Assembly (NCBI RefSeq): GCF_027107535.1
Contig: NZ_CP114283.1
Location: forward strand, 5,642,001-5,706,000
Origin: Streptomyces aurantiacus
Lineage (GTDB): Bacteria > Actinomycetota > Actinomycetes > Streptomycetales > Streptomycetaceae
Reading direction: 5' to 3'
DNA length: 64,000 nt
Position numbers and translations under genes: made by a program. This document shows, piece after piece, positions 1-8,984 of this stretch (positions are counted from its first letter, which is position 1; every line of letters begins with the position of its first letter). The notes beneath the pieces were generated by a model. The model did not search any database. It saw only the letters and a list, made by a program, of their open reading frames with translations, and was not told the origin of the DNA.

Positions 1-1
1 G

Positions 2-145
2 CTGTCCCGGCACGGCGCCGGGTACGGGCTCTGCCAGATCTACGAGAACGAACCCTGGCACTACGAACTGCGCCCCGACGCCGTCGATGACGGTTGCCCG
101 CGCACGTACGCCGACCCCACCCAGGACCCGAGGATGCAGCAGTGA
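2..145 (+). CDS. D-alanyl-D-alanine carboxypeptidase, M15/VanY type (C-terminal part)
   Basis: Only the last 47 codons are inside the window; the gene begins upstream of base 1. The tail contains EPWHYEL, the Trp-His zinc-site signature found at the C-terminal end of M15B D,D-peptidases, which remove the terminal D-Ala from peptidoglycan stem peptides outside the membrane. It ends in DPRMQQ. Its TGA overlaps the GTG of the next gene in a GTGA four-base overlap, so the two are probably translated together. The family call rests on this short tail. The physiological role (wall remodelling or glycopeptide tolerance) is inferred from the VanJ-like neighbour. Confidence 0.7.
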   Translation: MSRHGAGYGLCQIYENEPWHYELRPDAVDDGCPRTYADPTQDPRMQQ

Positions 146-1248
146 CCGGCGGCGAGCGAGAGCGGACGATGACACAGGTCGACACGGCAGCAACCGGACA
201 GCGCGACTCCGACGCCGGGGACTCCGGCCCGGGCACCCGGCGCGCGGACATCCGCCGGGCGATCCGCGTCGCGTCTCGGCCGGAGCTCTGGAAGCGCGGC
301 CCGGTGCTCACGGCGCTGGCCCTGCTGCTGGGCCTGTTCATGCTGCTGCACGCGAAGATCCCGAACCGGATCGGGAATCTCGGCAGCCTGGCGGAGACCG
401 TCCTGCCGTGGTTCGGCCTGTTCATCCCGCTGCTGCTGGCCGGGGCGCTGTGGCGCCGCTCCGCCGCCGCGGTGGCCGCGCTGCTGCTGCCGGTCGCGGT
501 GTGGCTGAACCTCTTCGGCGGCCTGCTCGGTGACAAGTCCCACCCGGGCAGCGACCTCACCGTGGTCAGCCACAACGTCGGCGCCGAGAACCGCGACCCG
601 GCCGGCACCGCCCGCGACCTCGCCGCCTCCGGAGCGGACGTGCTGGCCCTGGAGGAGATCACCCAGCAGGCGAAGACGGTGTACGAGAAGGGTCTGGCGA
701 AGGCATATCCGTACCACACGGTGCAGGGCACGGTCGGGTTGTGGAGCAAGCTGCCTCTGTCCGACACCCGGCCCGTCGACACCGAGATGGACTACGGGCC
801 GCTGGGGGACACCAAGCCGCTCGCCGTCAAGATGACCTACAACCGGGCGCTGCGCACCACGGTGACCACGGACCAGGGCCCGCTGGCGGTGTACGTGGCC
901 CACCTGGGGTCCGCACGGGTGAATCCCGGGGAAGGCTTCTCGACGGACTCACGGGACAGAGGCGCGCGGGCACTCGGCAAGGCTGTCGCCGACGAGCGGA
1001 TCGAGCGGGTGGTACTGCTCGGCGACCTGAACGGCACCATGGACGACCGTGCGTTCGCCGGCATCACCTCGCAGCTGCGCTCGACCCAGGTCGCGGCCGG
1101 AGATGGCTTCGGCTTCACCTGGCCGGCGAAGTTCCCGATGGTGCGGATCGACCAGATCCTGGTCCGTGGCGTGTCGCCGGAGAGCTCGTGGTCCCTGCCG
1201 CCCACGGGCAGCGACCACCTGCCGGTGGCGGCCGGCATCAGCTGGTGA
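142..1248 (+). CDS. VanJ-like membrane endonuclease/exonuclease/phosphatase-fold protein
   Basis: 368 aa. A basic cytoplasmic N-terminus is followed by three membrane segments (about residues 54-71, 86-104 and 107-128) and then an extracytoplasmic EEP-fold domain. Visible EEP motifs are SHNVG (about 143), a catalytic-type LEE (about 170), GDLNGT, RIDQ and the terminal SDHLP. This is the architecture of VanJ/StaP, streptomycete proteins linked to teicoplanin-type resistance and thought to act on lipid-linked wall precursors. The GTG start at 142 has GAGGA about eight bases upstream and overlaps the upstream D,D-peptidase stop; an ATG at 169 is an alternative start. A role in wall-precursor recycling or glycopeptide tolerance is inferred. 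Other EEP membrane proteins of unknown substrate look similar. Confidence 0.75.
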   Translation: MTGGERERTMTQVDTAATGQRDSDAGDSGPGTRRADIRRAIRVASRPELWKRGPVLTALALLLGLFMLLHAKIPNRIGNLGSLAETVLPWFGLFIPLLLAGALWRRSAAAVAALLLPVAVWLNLFGGLLGDKSHPGSDLTVVSHNVGAENRDPAGTARDLAASGADVLALEEITQQAKTVYEKGLAKAYPYHTVQGTVGLWSKLPLSDTRPVDTEMDYGPLGDTKPLAVKMTYNRALRTTVTTDQGPLAVYVAHLGSARVNPGEGFSTDSRDRGARALGKAVADERIERVVLLGDLNGTMDDRAFAGITSQLRSTQVAAGDGFGFTWPAKFPMVRIDQILVRGVSPESSWSLPPTGSDHLPVAAGISW

Positions 1249-1276
1249 ACACCGCGCCGGCCCTGCGCCCGCCCTC

Positions 1277-2434
1277 TCAAGAGAGCCGGTGATAGGCCTT
1301 GTTGGCGATGCGCCAGCCGCCATCGGAACGGATCAGCAGGAAAATGTCGGTGAAGGTGTCCGCGCCGTGCTGGAGTGTCATGGTCGCGGTCGCGACAGTG
1401 CCGTGGACATCGACGGCATCGATACGGCGGGAGCGAGTCGGTTCGTCCGGGGCCGGCCGACCGGGGAAGAGCGCGCAGTATTCGTCCAGGGGCCACGACA
1501 CGAATGCTCCGTCCCGGATTCCCTCGATGTGCGCGGTGGGCAGGAACGCGTCGCGGAAGTGGGCGGGATCGCCGGTGGCATGGCCGCGGACGTAGGCACG
1601 GAGCGGTTCGAGCACGGCGTCCCCCACGGCGGGATCCGTGGCGGCGACGGCGATGTCGGCCCCGGGGCCCGCAGAGGTGTCACCCAGACCGGCGGCGCTG
1701 CGCAGAGGCGTGTCCGACGCGTCGGCCAGCAGCGTCATGTCCTTGGCCAACGCACCGATCGTGAAGTCGGCCGTACCCACGGGCGGCTCGCTGTCGAGGA
1801 AGGGGCGTTTGCGGACCACGAGGCCGCCGAGCTGTCCGAGTTCGAGGACGTCCAGTGCCTGGGCACGCGGCAGGCCGAGGGCGTCGGCCTGCCGCAGCGC
1901 GTCACGCAGCGCGAGGACGGCACCGGCGAGGCTGTTGTTGGCGATCAACTTGAGCGCGGCGGCCGTGGCGGCGCCGTCGACGAGCCGCACGGTGCCGAGT
2001 GTCTCCAGAACCGGCCGGGCTCGATCGAGCGCGTCCTGGCCTCCGGCGGCGAGAATCTGCAGTGCGCCCGCCGCGACGGCGGGCACGGAGCCGAGTACAG
2101 GTGCGTGGATGTAGGACGGACCGAGTCGCCGGGCCAGCCGCGCCGCTTCGGCAGGGGCGATGGTGCTGGTGTTCAGCACGATGGTGTCCGCTCGCAGCGA
2201 GTCCCGGACGGTGTCGAGGACCTGTCGGCAGGCCGGGCCGTCGAACAGCGCCAGGAGCACGACGTCGGCCTTCGCCACGGCGTCGTTCGGATCGCTCGTC
2301 GTGTCGAAGGCCTCCGATGTGCGCCCGGAGCGTGTCCAGCCGACGACGTCCCGGTCCTGCGTGGTGAGTCGTGTCGCGAGGGCGGCGCCCATGCTTCCCA
2401 GACCGAGGACGGCGACCGTGTGCGGTGTGGTCAT
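1277..2434 (-). CDS. NAD(P)-dependent beta-hydroxyacid dehydrogenase/imine reductase-like protein fused to an NTF2/SnoaL-like domain
   Basis: 385 aa. Residues 1-160 form a Rossmann domain with the GLGSMG dinucleotide signature just after the start. They are followed by the helical domain of the 6-phosphogluconate/3-hydroxyisobutyrate dehydrogenase superfamily. The catalytic-lysine region of that family appears here as KLIANNSLAG. From about residue 270 to the end there is a second domain (DAVLEPLRAYVRGHATGD to the C-terminus) resembling SnoaL/lumazine-binding-like NTF2 folds, which is unusual for this family. The ATG at 2434 begins MTTPHTVAVLG and fits the family start better than in-frame starts further out. 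A LysR gene is divergent. The substrate is unknown; imine or short beta-hydroxyacid reduction is the family-level guess. Confidence 0.75.
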   Translation of the reverse strand: MTTPHTVAVLGLGSMGAALATRLTTQDRDVVGWTRSGRTSEAFDTTSDPNDAVAKADVVLLALFDGPACRQVLDTVRDSLRADTIVLNTSTIAPAEAARLARRLGPSYIHAPVLGSVPAVAAGALQILAAGGQDALDRARPVLETLGTVRLVDGAATAAALKLIANNSLAGAVLALRDALRQADALGLPRAQALDVLELGQLGGLVVRKRPFLDSEPPVGTADFTIGALAKDMTLLADASDTPLRSAAGLGDTSAGPGADIAVAATDPAVGDAVLEPLRAYVRGHATGDPAHFRDAFLPTAHIEGIRDGAFVSWPLDEYCALFPGRPAPDEPTRSRRIDAVDVHGTVATATMTLQHGADTFTDIFLLIRSDGGWRIANKAYHRLS

Positions 2435-2462
2435 GCCTGCCACCGTGATGCACCACGACCCC

Positions 2463-2475
2463 TGCGACAAGCGCA
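2463..2475. promoter_or_regulatory. Candidate LysR-type T-N11-A box
   Basis: The sequence TGCGACAAGCGCA is a dyad (TGCG/CGCA) with the T-N11-A spacing typical of LysR-type regulator sites. It lies in the 95-bp gap between the divergent dehydrogenase-fusion and LysR genes. Binding is inferred from position and shape only. Confidence 0.35.
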
Positions 2476-2529
2476 GATCTTGCAGAGCACTCCTGCGACC
2501 GCCGCATAGCAGCAGGTCATACTGGCTTC

Positions 2530-3450
2530 ATGGAACTGACGGTGTGGCGGACCTTCGTGACCGTGTGTCGACTCGGGTCGCTGTCGGCGGCCGCCGCCGA
2601 GCTCAATCACACGCAGTCGGCCGTCTCCCGGCAGATCGCCGGGCTGGAGCGGCAGCTCGGCGTGCCTCTGGTGGAACGCCACGCGCGCGGTGTGCGCCCG
2701 ACGCCCGCCGGCGAGGTGTTCCGGCGCCACGCCCTGGCGACTCTCGATGAGGCCGACCGCGCAGTTCGCACCGCACGAGACTTTCGTGACGGGACGTTCG
2801 ATCGGCCACTGGCGATCGGTGCGACACCCTCCCTTGCCGCGGGGATCGTCCCCGAGGCCGTCCGGGGTCTGCTGGAGCAGACCGGATCCATCCGGTGGAG
2901 CCTGCTGCCCGGCCTCAGCGCACCACTGCACCACCGCGTGATCACCGGCGATCTGGACATCGCCGTCGTCACCGATGCACCACCGGGCCTCCCCCACGCC
3001 CCGCAGGTCGACCGGCAGTTCCTCGGGCTGGACGACATGGTCGTCGTACTGCCCGTCGGCCATCCGCAGGCCGGGCACGGCCCCGTGCACATCCAGACGC
3101 TCGCGGACCAGACATGGGTCGAGGACAACGACGGCTCGGCCGCGCTCCTGCGCCAACACGCCGCCCGCTCCGGAGTCACCGCCCGCATCGACCTCGCCGC
3201 GGCCGACCTGCTCGGCAAGCTGGCCCTGGTCGCGACCGGTCACGCCATCGCACTGATACCCGGCGTGCTGACGTGCGCGCTCCGGACCGACGTCACCACC
3301 GTGGGCCTCGTCGATCCACCGACCCGCGGCATCTTCACGATCACACCGCGCCGCGACCCACATCCCTCCGCGGCACCCCTCCGGGACCAGCTCTCCGCAG
3401 CGTTCACCTCGGTGCGCCAGACCCGGGCACGGACAGCGGACACCGGGTGA
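2530..3450 (+). CDS. LysR family transcriptional regulator
   Basis: 306 aa. The N-terminal winged helix-turn-helix (residues 5-65, with SLSAAAAELNHTQSAVSRQI) is typical of LysR regulators. A periplasmic-binding-like effector domain fills residues 90-295. It is divergent from the NAD-dependent fusion reductase with 95 bp between the starts, so it most likely controls that gene and itself through the T-N11-A dyad in the gap. The effector is unknown. Length is normal for the family. Confidence 0.9.
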   Translation: MELTVWRTFVTVCRLGSLSAAAAELNHTQSAVSRQIAGLERQLGVPLVERHARGVRPTPAGEVFRRHALATLDEADRAVRTARDFRDGTFDRPLAIGATPSLAAGIVPEAVRGLLEQTGSIRWSLLPGLSAPLHHRVITGDLDIAVVTDAPPGLPHAPQVDRQFLGLDDMVVVLPVGHPQAGHGPVHIQTLADQTWVEDNDGSAALLRQHAARSGVTARIDLAAADLLGKLALVATGHAIALIPGVLTCALRTDVTTVGLVDPPTRGIFTITPRRDPHPSAAPLRDQLSAAFTSVRQTRARTADTG

Positions 3451-3917
3451 TGCGCGACGGACGCTGCGCCCGTTCGATCCCACCCTGCTCGGCCGACGGG
3501 TTGCCGCGCTGACCATGACCGGCGCCCGCGTGGTCGGCACGGCAACCCGCGCCCTCACGAGGCGCTGCGCACCCTGGTCGTGAAGCCGATCGACTACCGG
3601 GACTGATCTGGCCGCCCGCGTCCGGGAAACTGACCCCAGGCGTCGGCGTCCTCACGTGGAGATCGCCGTCCGTTTCCCGCTGGCCGCGGAGATGGCGGAG
3701 CCCTCCGGCCGCACCGCCGTCGGCGAATCATCCAGTTCCCTGGCCGGTGGAAACGCCCCAGAGGTATGCCCCTTCGACATGCCGCTCACCGACGACGAGG
3801 TCCGGACCGCGCACGCCCCCCGCATACGCTGAATCGGTCCCTGCTGGCTTGGCGGTGAGCCATAGTGAGAATCTGCTCCACGTCACGGGGGCCGGGTTGC
3901 AGCGGGGGGCAGAGGCT
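3451..3917. other. Intergenic stretch with decayed coding remnants
   Basis: No intact gene is visible. Short runs in two frames read like the end of an oxidoreductase. One run, at about 3540-3606, ends LVVKPIDYRD and stop. Another, from about 3656 to 3832, begins EIAVRFPLAAEM. They are interrupted and shifted relative to each other. I read this as the eroded tail of a zinc-binding dehydrogenase-like gene, with low confidence. The region also carries the 5' end of the NTPase gene. Confidence 0.3.
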
Positions 3918-6476
3918 GTGGGTGACTTCGACCGGATCTTCGAACCGCAGTACTCGGCGACCGAGCTGTTCACCAACCGCGTGGACGAGTACACGGCGTT
4001 CTCCGCCGCGCTGCGTCTGCACGCTGCCCGCGTCCGTAACGGCTCCGCTGTCCTGAGCACCGGTGCCCGCCGGAACGTTGTCTGCTTCTACGGTATCGGC
4101 GGCATCGGCAAGACAGAGCTGTCGCGACGCCTGGAGTCCTGGACACGAGGCACGTTGTCCGATCCCGGGGACTGGCTGGAGAATCCACCGTCCGGGGACG
4201 CCCTGCACTCGGTGCGCGTCGACTTCCACGGAAGCCGGGTCGTCAACGCGGCCGACATCGCGTTGCGCCTGCGCGCGGCTGTCGCCGGGCGCAGGCGCAG
4301 CTTCCCCGCCTTCGACCTCGGGCTGGCCGCCTGGTGGTCCCTGGCCCGTCCGGGAACGCTCTTACCCGACCTGTCTGTCGGCGGTTTCGATGTGCGCGGA
4401 CAGATCACCGACACGCTGAACGAGACCCTCAGCGACGCAGGAGCCAGCTTCGGCATCGGCCCGCTGACGGTACGTACCGGGATCCGCATCGTGGAGGCCG
4501 TTCAGGGAAACCGGCTGCGCAACCGCACCCTGCACAGCTGCGAGCCGCTCGTCCACATCGTGAACCAGACGCAACAGGACCCGTCAGACTACGTCGCAGC
4601 CACGCTCGCCGGACTGTTGTCCTGGGACCTGGAGAACCTGCCACCCGACAAACGTCCCCTCGTCGTGGTGTTCGCCGATGCCGCCGAATACGTCCAAGGC
4701 GAGGACCGCGCTCAGGAACGCCTGTTCAACCGCATCGTGAGCCTCACTCCCGGCGTCCTGTGGGTGGTGACATCACGCAACCGACTGGACTGGGACTCCC
4801 CGAATCTGCACCAACTGCTGCCCGCGACAGGCCCGCAGACCTGGCCGCAGCTGCGCCTCGAATCACAGCAGGACCCCCGCCAGCATCTCGTGGGCAACCT
4901 CTCCGACACCGACGTCGAAAGGTATCTGCTGACCGCCTCTGGCTCAGCAGGCAATCCAGTGCTGGCGGCCGAGGTCATCAACAGCATCCGCAGCGGAGCC
5001 CACGGTCTGCCTCTCTATCTCAGCCTGTCCCTCTCAGTCGCTCGCGCCGCACACGGCCGGCCACTCGCGGCTGACGCGTTCGGCGGGCCCCTCCCCGAAC
5101 TCGCCACCCGGGTCTTCGCCAACCTGCCGGAGAAGGAACGCGAACTGGCCCGCGCAGCCAGCCTTGTTCCCCGCTTTGACGAAGACCTCATCACCCAGGC
5201 CACACACGGGCTACTCGGCGACGCCAACCGGCTGTGCCGGCGCACACTCGTCACCCGCGACCAGCACCCGCTCTTCCCTTACCGGCTGCACGACGCCGTT
5301 CGCGCAGCCATCGCTCACGAATCCGTCGCCGAACCCGGGGCCTGGGCCCCGGCCGATCGCACCGCCATGGCCCGACAACTGCTTGAGACCCTGCGCCACC
5401 GCAGCAACGCCCTGGTAACGGACAGTGAACGTCGTCTCGACGTACTCGAGATAGCCGCCGCACTGTGCTCGGACCACGACCTGGAGGCGACGTGGCTCAT
5501 CGAAGCCCTCATCAATCTTCCGGGATTCGCCCAGACCGCTGGGCGGCTTCCCCCACCGGCAGCCGGGACCTGGATGGGACAGGTTTCCGGAATGTTCGAG
5601 GCATGGCGTCCCGCGCACCAGGGCCGTCGTCGCCTCACATACCTCCAGACGTTCCTCGAAAGCCCTCTGAAATCGGACGTCAACAGGCATTGCCGCAGGC
5701 GTCTCGCCTACCAGCACCGCAACCGTGGCGAGGCAGAGACCGCGCTACGACTCCTGACCGAACTGCTCATCGACCAGCCGGATTCGGAACTGCTGCGCTA
5801 TCAGATCGCACGCACGCTGTACAGAATTGGGCACTTCACCGAACTGGAACAACATCTGTCGCACTACCCTCTGAGAGAACCCACCACCGGGCTGCGTATC
5901 AGCAGCGACCTGGCCTACGACCGCGGGCTGCTCAATGAGTCAATTGTCGGTCCGGTGACCAGGGGCGCCTACCTTCGAACTACAGGGCAGCACCGTATTG
6001 CTCTGGAAAACGAAGCAGACGCACTATGGCGAAGGGCCCTGAACGGTTGTTGTACCCCAGCGGACTGCGACGCCGTCCTAGAAGACGCCGACCGCTTCGG
6101 CGAGACGCTCTCCATGCGGATCGCTCTGGCAGCCAAGGTCATGTGCCAGGCAGCCGACAGCACCGTTGCCCTCTCCCTGATCGACGAAGCGCAGAGCATC
6201 GTGCGCACGGCGGGTGGTTCACCGAGCTGGCGCGAGTGGACCAGTCGACTTGTGGTCGGCCTACGCCACGCAGACCGCCCCTGCATCGAGGAGGTTCGGC
6301 AGGCCTGGCTCGCGCGCGCGGCCAGGTGGTCCTCGAACGAACAGGTCCTGGACCGCTTGTTCATCTTTGCCGACTACCCCGCCCGGTTCCCGCACCCGCC
6401 GGTCCCGGGCCCTGAGGATCCTTCGCTGGCCCGCCAAAGATGGCACACGATCATCGCCACCCTTGTGCAGCGGTGA
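3918..6476 (+). CDS. STAND-type P-loop NTPase with helical-repeat C-terminus
   Basis: 852 aa from the GTG at 3918, preceded by a G-rich ribosome site; in-frame starts reach back to 3747. The first 50 residues are a short leader containing FEPQYSATELF. Residues 55-70 hold the Walker A motif GIGGIGKTEL. A Walker B-like stretch LVVVFADAAEY lies near 248-258. A winged-helix-like region ending the NTPase core follows (about 400-500). The remainder, about 550-850, is Leu/Arg-rich and helical, in the style of TPR repeats. There is no membrane segment and no recognisable N-terminal effector enzyme. STAND proteins act as ligand-triggered oligomeric switches in signalling, cell death or phage defence. 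The gene stands alone, so its output is unknown. It is slightly richer in A/T codons than its neighbours. Confidence 0.75.
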   Translation: MGDFDRIFEPQYSATELFTNRVDEYTAFSAALRLHAARVRNGSAVLSTGARRNVVCFYGIGGIGKTELSRRLESWTRGTLSDPGDWLENPPSGDALHSVRVDFHGSRVVNAADIALRLRAAVAGRRRSFPAFDLGLAAWWSLARPGTLLPDLSVGGFDVRGQITDTLNETLSDAGASFGIGPLTVRTGIRIVEAVQGNRLRNRTLHSCEPLVHIVNQTQQDPSDYVAATLAGLLSWDLENLPPDKRPLVVVFADAAEYVQGEDRAQERLFNRIVSLTPGVLWVVTSRNRLDWDSPNLHQLLPATGPQTWPQLRLESQQDPRQHLVGNLSDTDVERYLLTASGSAGNPVLAAEVINSIRSGAHGLPLYLSLSLSVARAAHGRPLAADAFGGPLPELATRVFANLPEKERELARAASLVPRFDEDLITQATHGLLGDANRLCRRTLVTRDQHPLFPYRLHDAVRAAIAHESVAEPGAWAPADRTAMARQLLETLRHRSNALVTDSERRLDVLEIAAALCSDHDLEATWLIEALINLPGFAQTAGRLPPPAAGTWMGQVSGMFEAWRPAHQGRRRLTYLQTFLESPLKSDVNRHCRRRLAYQHRNRGEAETALRLLTELLIDQPDSELLRYQIARTLYRIGHFTELEQHLSHYPLREPTTGLRISSDLAYDRGLLNESIVGPVTRGAYLRTTGQHRIALENEADALWRRALNGCCTPADCDAVLEDADRFGETLSMRIALAAKVMCQAADSTVALSLIDEAQSIVRTAGGSPSWREWTSRLVVGLRHADRPCIEEVRQAWLARAARWSSNEQVLDRLFIFADYPARFPHPPVPGPEDPSLARQRWHTIIATLVQR

Positions 6477-6595
6477 GGCCGACCCGCGCAGTGAACGCGG
6501 TCATGTTGGACTGCCGTCGGGCCCGGCGTAGGCCTGGACCAATGCCACGCGACCCACCATGATGACGATGCCATGACAATGCATGCCTCGGGACG

Positions 6596-8539
6596 GTGAC
6601 CGTGCGCGGAACCTTCAGCAGGGCCAGGGCCACACTGGCCGCCGTACTCCTCGTGGTGGCCCTGGCGCCCATCGCCGAGGCAGCGACCGGACGGCAACCT
6701 GCCCCCGAGGCCGACGTCCGACCCGGGATCACCGCAGCCGCGGCGGACTGGACGCCGCCACTCAGCACCCGGGGGCGCTGGATAGTCGACGCCGACGGCG
6801 ACCGCTTCAAACTGCGGTCCGGCAACTGGCACGGGGCCAGCGGCACCTGGAACGGCTCGGGAAGCCCGGACGAGGACTCCGGCCACCACGCGGGAGAGAA
6901 CTCCGGCAGGATGCCGCTCGGTCTGGACCGCGCCCCCATGACCGAGATCATCGCCGGCTTCCAGGAGATCGGAATCAACAGCATCCGGCTGCCCTTCTCC
7001 AACGAGATGATCCACGACAGCCGCCCCGTCACCGACGATTCCGTGGCCGCCAACCCCTCCCTGCGCGGCAGGACACCACTGCAGGTGTACGACGCCGTGG
7101 TGCGGGAACTCACGGCCGCCGGGCTCGCCGTGATCCTGAACAACCACACCAACACCACACGATGGTGCTGCGGGGTCGACGGCAACGAACGCTGGAACGC
7201 GAGCCAGTCCGCCGGGACCTGGGAGACCGACTGGCTCTTCATGGCCCGCCGCTACCGGGACAACCAGCGCGTCGTCGGCGCCGACCTCTACAACGAGGTG
7301 CGCCGCAATGTCCTGGACGATCCCAACTGGGGGCTCGGCGACAACCACGACTGGTTCGCCGCCTCGCAGCGCGTAGGTGACCGCATCCTCACGGAGGCCG
7401 ACCCCGATCTCCTGGTCATCGTGGAAGGCATCAACTGGACCGGCATCCCCGTCGACGGTCTCCCTCACGAACGCCCCACCCTGGAGCCCGTACGCCGCCT
7501 CTCGCACACCTTGGTCGATTCCGGCAAGCTCGTGTACTCCGCTCACTTCTACGACTACACGGGCCCCAACCACAGCGGCGCCAGCGGTACGGGCGAGACC
7601 AGCGACCCCCGCTACCGCGACCTCAGCCCAGCCGAGCTCATCAAGGTGCTGGACCGCCAGGCCCTCTTCGTGACCGCCGAGACGGACCGGCACTTCACGG
7701 CGCCTGTCTGGATCAGCGAGTTCGGAGTCGGCGGCCGGGACGAGACCGGGCCCAGACAGCGTGCGTGGTTCGAGAACTTCGTCGACCATCTGATCCGCAC
7801 CGACGCCGACTTCGCGTACTGGCCGCTCGTCGGCTGGCACGAGAACCGCAAGGGCAACGGCTGGGCCCTGCTTCACTGGAACGCCGAGGGCCACCGTATG
7901 GGCCTCTACGACGGTGACGACTGGAGGTCCGCAGCCTGGACCAGGCTCGTCACCGCCCAGGGCCGCACCGGCCCGGTGAAGCCCGTGGCTCAGTGGTCGA
8001 TGCTCAGCCCCGACCACGGTGACTTCGTCCAGTCGCGGCGGATGCGGGCCCTGTCGGACTGGAACTCCGGCGCCCGAAAAGCCGTGTGCCCCGACGGACA
8101 GCGCCTGCTCGGCCTCAGCCACACCGGCAACCGAGGCCTGTGCTCGGACGTGTCCGCCGGCCCCTTGTGGGCCCCGGCCGGCGGGCATGCGGTGGTCACC
8201 GACGAGCGGCATGTCAGACCCGGCCAGGACTGGGCATCCGGGTACACCAAACTCCAGTGCCCCGACGGCCACTTCCTCATCGGATACAGCGTCCGCGGCT
8301 CCGCCGTCTCCGCCGCCCTGTGCGCGGCCGCTCCGGCCGGCAGGCTCGGCACGAACAGCCGTACCGTCTGGTTCGACCGGGGCGACAACCGGGGCTCGGC
8401 TGCCAAGGGCGGCGACTTCGCGCAGACCCACTACAAGGGCCAGTGCGCGGACGACGAGTACGCGGCGGGAATCGCGTACACGGGCCGGGTGGGCTCGGCA
8501 CGGACACCGGACGCGCTGTACTGCCGAAAACTGAGCTGA
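6596..8539 (+). CDS. Secreted glycoside hydrolase family 5 (endoglucanase-like) with Cys-repeat C-terminal domain
   Basis: 647 aa with a signal peptide (hydrophobic core about 13-28, likely cleavage after AEA or shortly downstream). Residues 50-450 are a GH5-type barrel. The acid/base Glu is near residue 234 in DLYNEV and the nucleophile near 375 in WISEFGVGG. The last 180 residues contain three copies of a motif around a CPDG..LLGLS or CADD..AAGIAY core with paired cysteines, probably a disulfide-rich binding module. The GTG at 6596 was chosen because it gives a complete signal peptide. The substrate is probably a beta-glucan or beta-mannan, but the subfamily cannot be set from sequence alone. 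I found no CebR-type GGGAGCGCTCCC box upstream. Confidence 0.85.
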   Translation: MTVRGTFSRARATLAAVLLVVALAPIAEAATGRQPAPEADVRPGITAAAADWTPPLSTRGRWIVDADGDRFKLRSGNWHGASGTWNGSGSPDEDSGHHAGENSGRMPLGLDRAPMTEIIAGFQEIGINSIRLPFSNEMIHDSRPVTDDSVAANPSLRGRTPLQVYDAVVRELTAAGLAVILNNHTNTTRWCCGVDGNERWNASQSAGTWETDWLFMARRYRDNQRVVGADLYNEVRRNVLDDPNWGLGDNHDWFAASQRVGDRILTEADPDLLVIVEGINWTGIPVDGLPHERPTLEPVRRLSHTLVDSGKLVYSAHFYDYTGPNHSGASGTGETSDPRYRDLSPAELIKVLDRQALFVTAETDRHFTAPVWISEFGVGGRDETGPRQRAWFENFVDHLIRTDADFAYWPLVGWHENRKGNGWALLHWNAEGHRMGLYDGDDWRSAAWTRLVTAQGRTGPVKPVAQWSMLSPDHGDFVQSRRMRALSDWNSGARKAVCPDGQRLLGLSHTGNRGLCSDVSAGPLWAPAGGHAVVTDERHVRPGQDWASGYTKLQCPDGHFLIGYSVRGSAVSAALCAAAPAGRLGTNSRTVWFDRGDNRGSAAKGGDFAQTHYKGQCADDEYAAGIAYTGRVGSARTPDALYCRKLS

Positions 8540-8984
8540 CCGGCCGCGTCCCCTTGGATAACGTCCAGCGACAACGACGACGACGAGCCCGCGGCGGCCT
8601 GCGCGTACCGGGCCGGCCAACGGATGCGGTCACTGGTGGCACCAGTTGCCCACCGCCGGCTGATCCCTTCGTCGGCACCTGTGCACGACCCCGCCCCGAC
8701 TCGGTCGGTCGGGTGTTGCGCGCGGTGTACCGCGTTCAGTGAGTCCGACCCGATCGGAGCGTCCCCAGTTGTACGCCCCCATGCCATGCGCTGGTAACCG
8801 ACGGAACAGGTGTGGCGCCGAACTCCCCTGCGCACACGTGGAGTTCGGAGGTGGTCCCCTTCGGTGTACCAGGTTGCTCGGGCGCGAGCTCGACGGATTG
8901 ACGGCGATCGATAAGTCGCACTTCGGCTGTGAAGAGCGGGTGATCAGCCTGGCGTGCTCCCCCGGACCTCGTCCGCAGCAGTCG
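8540..8984. other. Convergent intergenic region, no gene recognised
   Basis: 445 bp between the GH5 gene (plus) and the oxygenase gene (minus). No reading frame here looks coding by codon bias or family, and I see no strong hairpin. It may hold eroded sequence. Confidence 0.4.

Noticed and set aside
61..903. Long minus-strand frame opposite the VanJ-like gene
   Set aside because: It is a GC-bias shadow: Arg/Gly/Gln-rich composition, no family features, and the plus-strand gene has all EEP motifs.
3747..3917. N-terminal extension of the STAND NTPase from ATG 3747
   Set aside because: The extra 57 residues are Pro/Ser/Arg-rich without fold, while GTG 3918 has a G-rich ribosome site and starts at a structured region. 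Kept only as an alternative.
6374..8620. 748-codon minus-strand frame over the GH5 gene
   Set aside because: Antisense shadow of the GH5 coding frame. It has Val/Gly/Arg-rich low-complexity composition and no domain.
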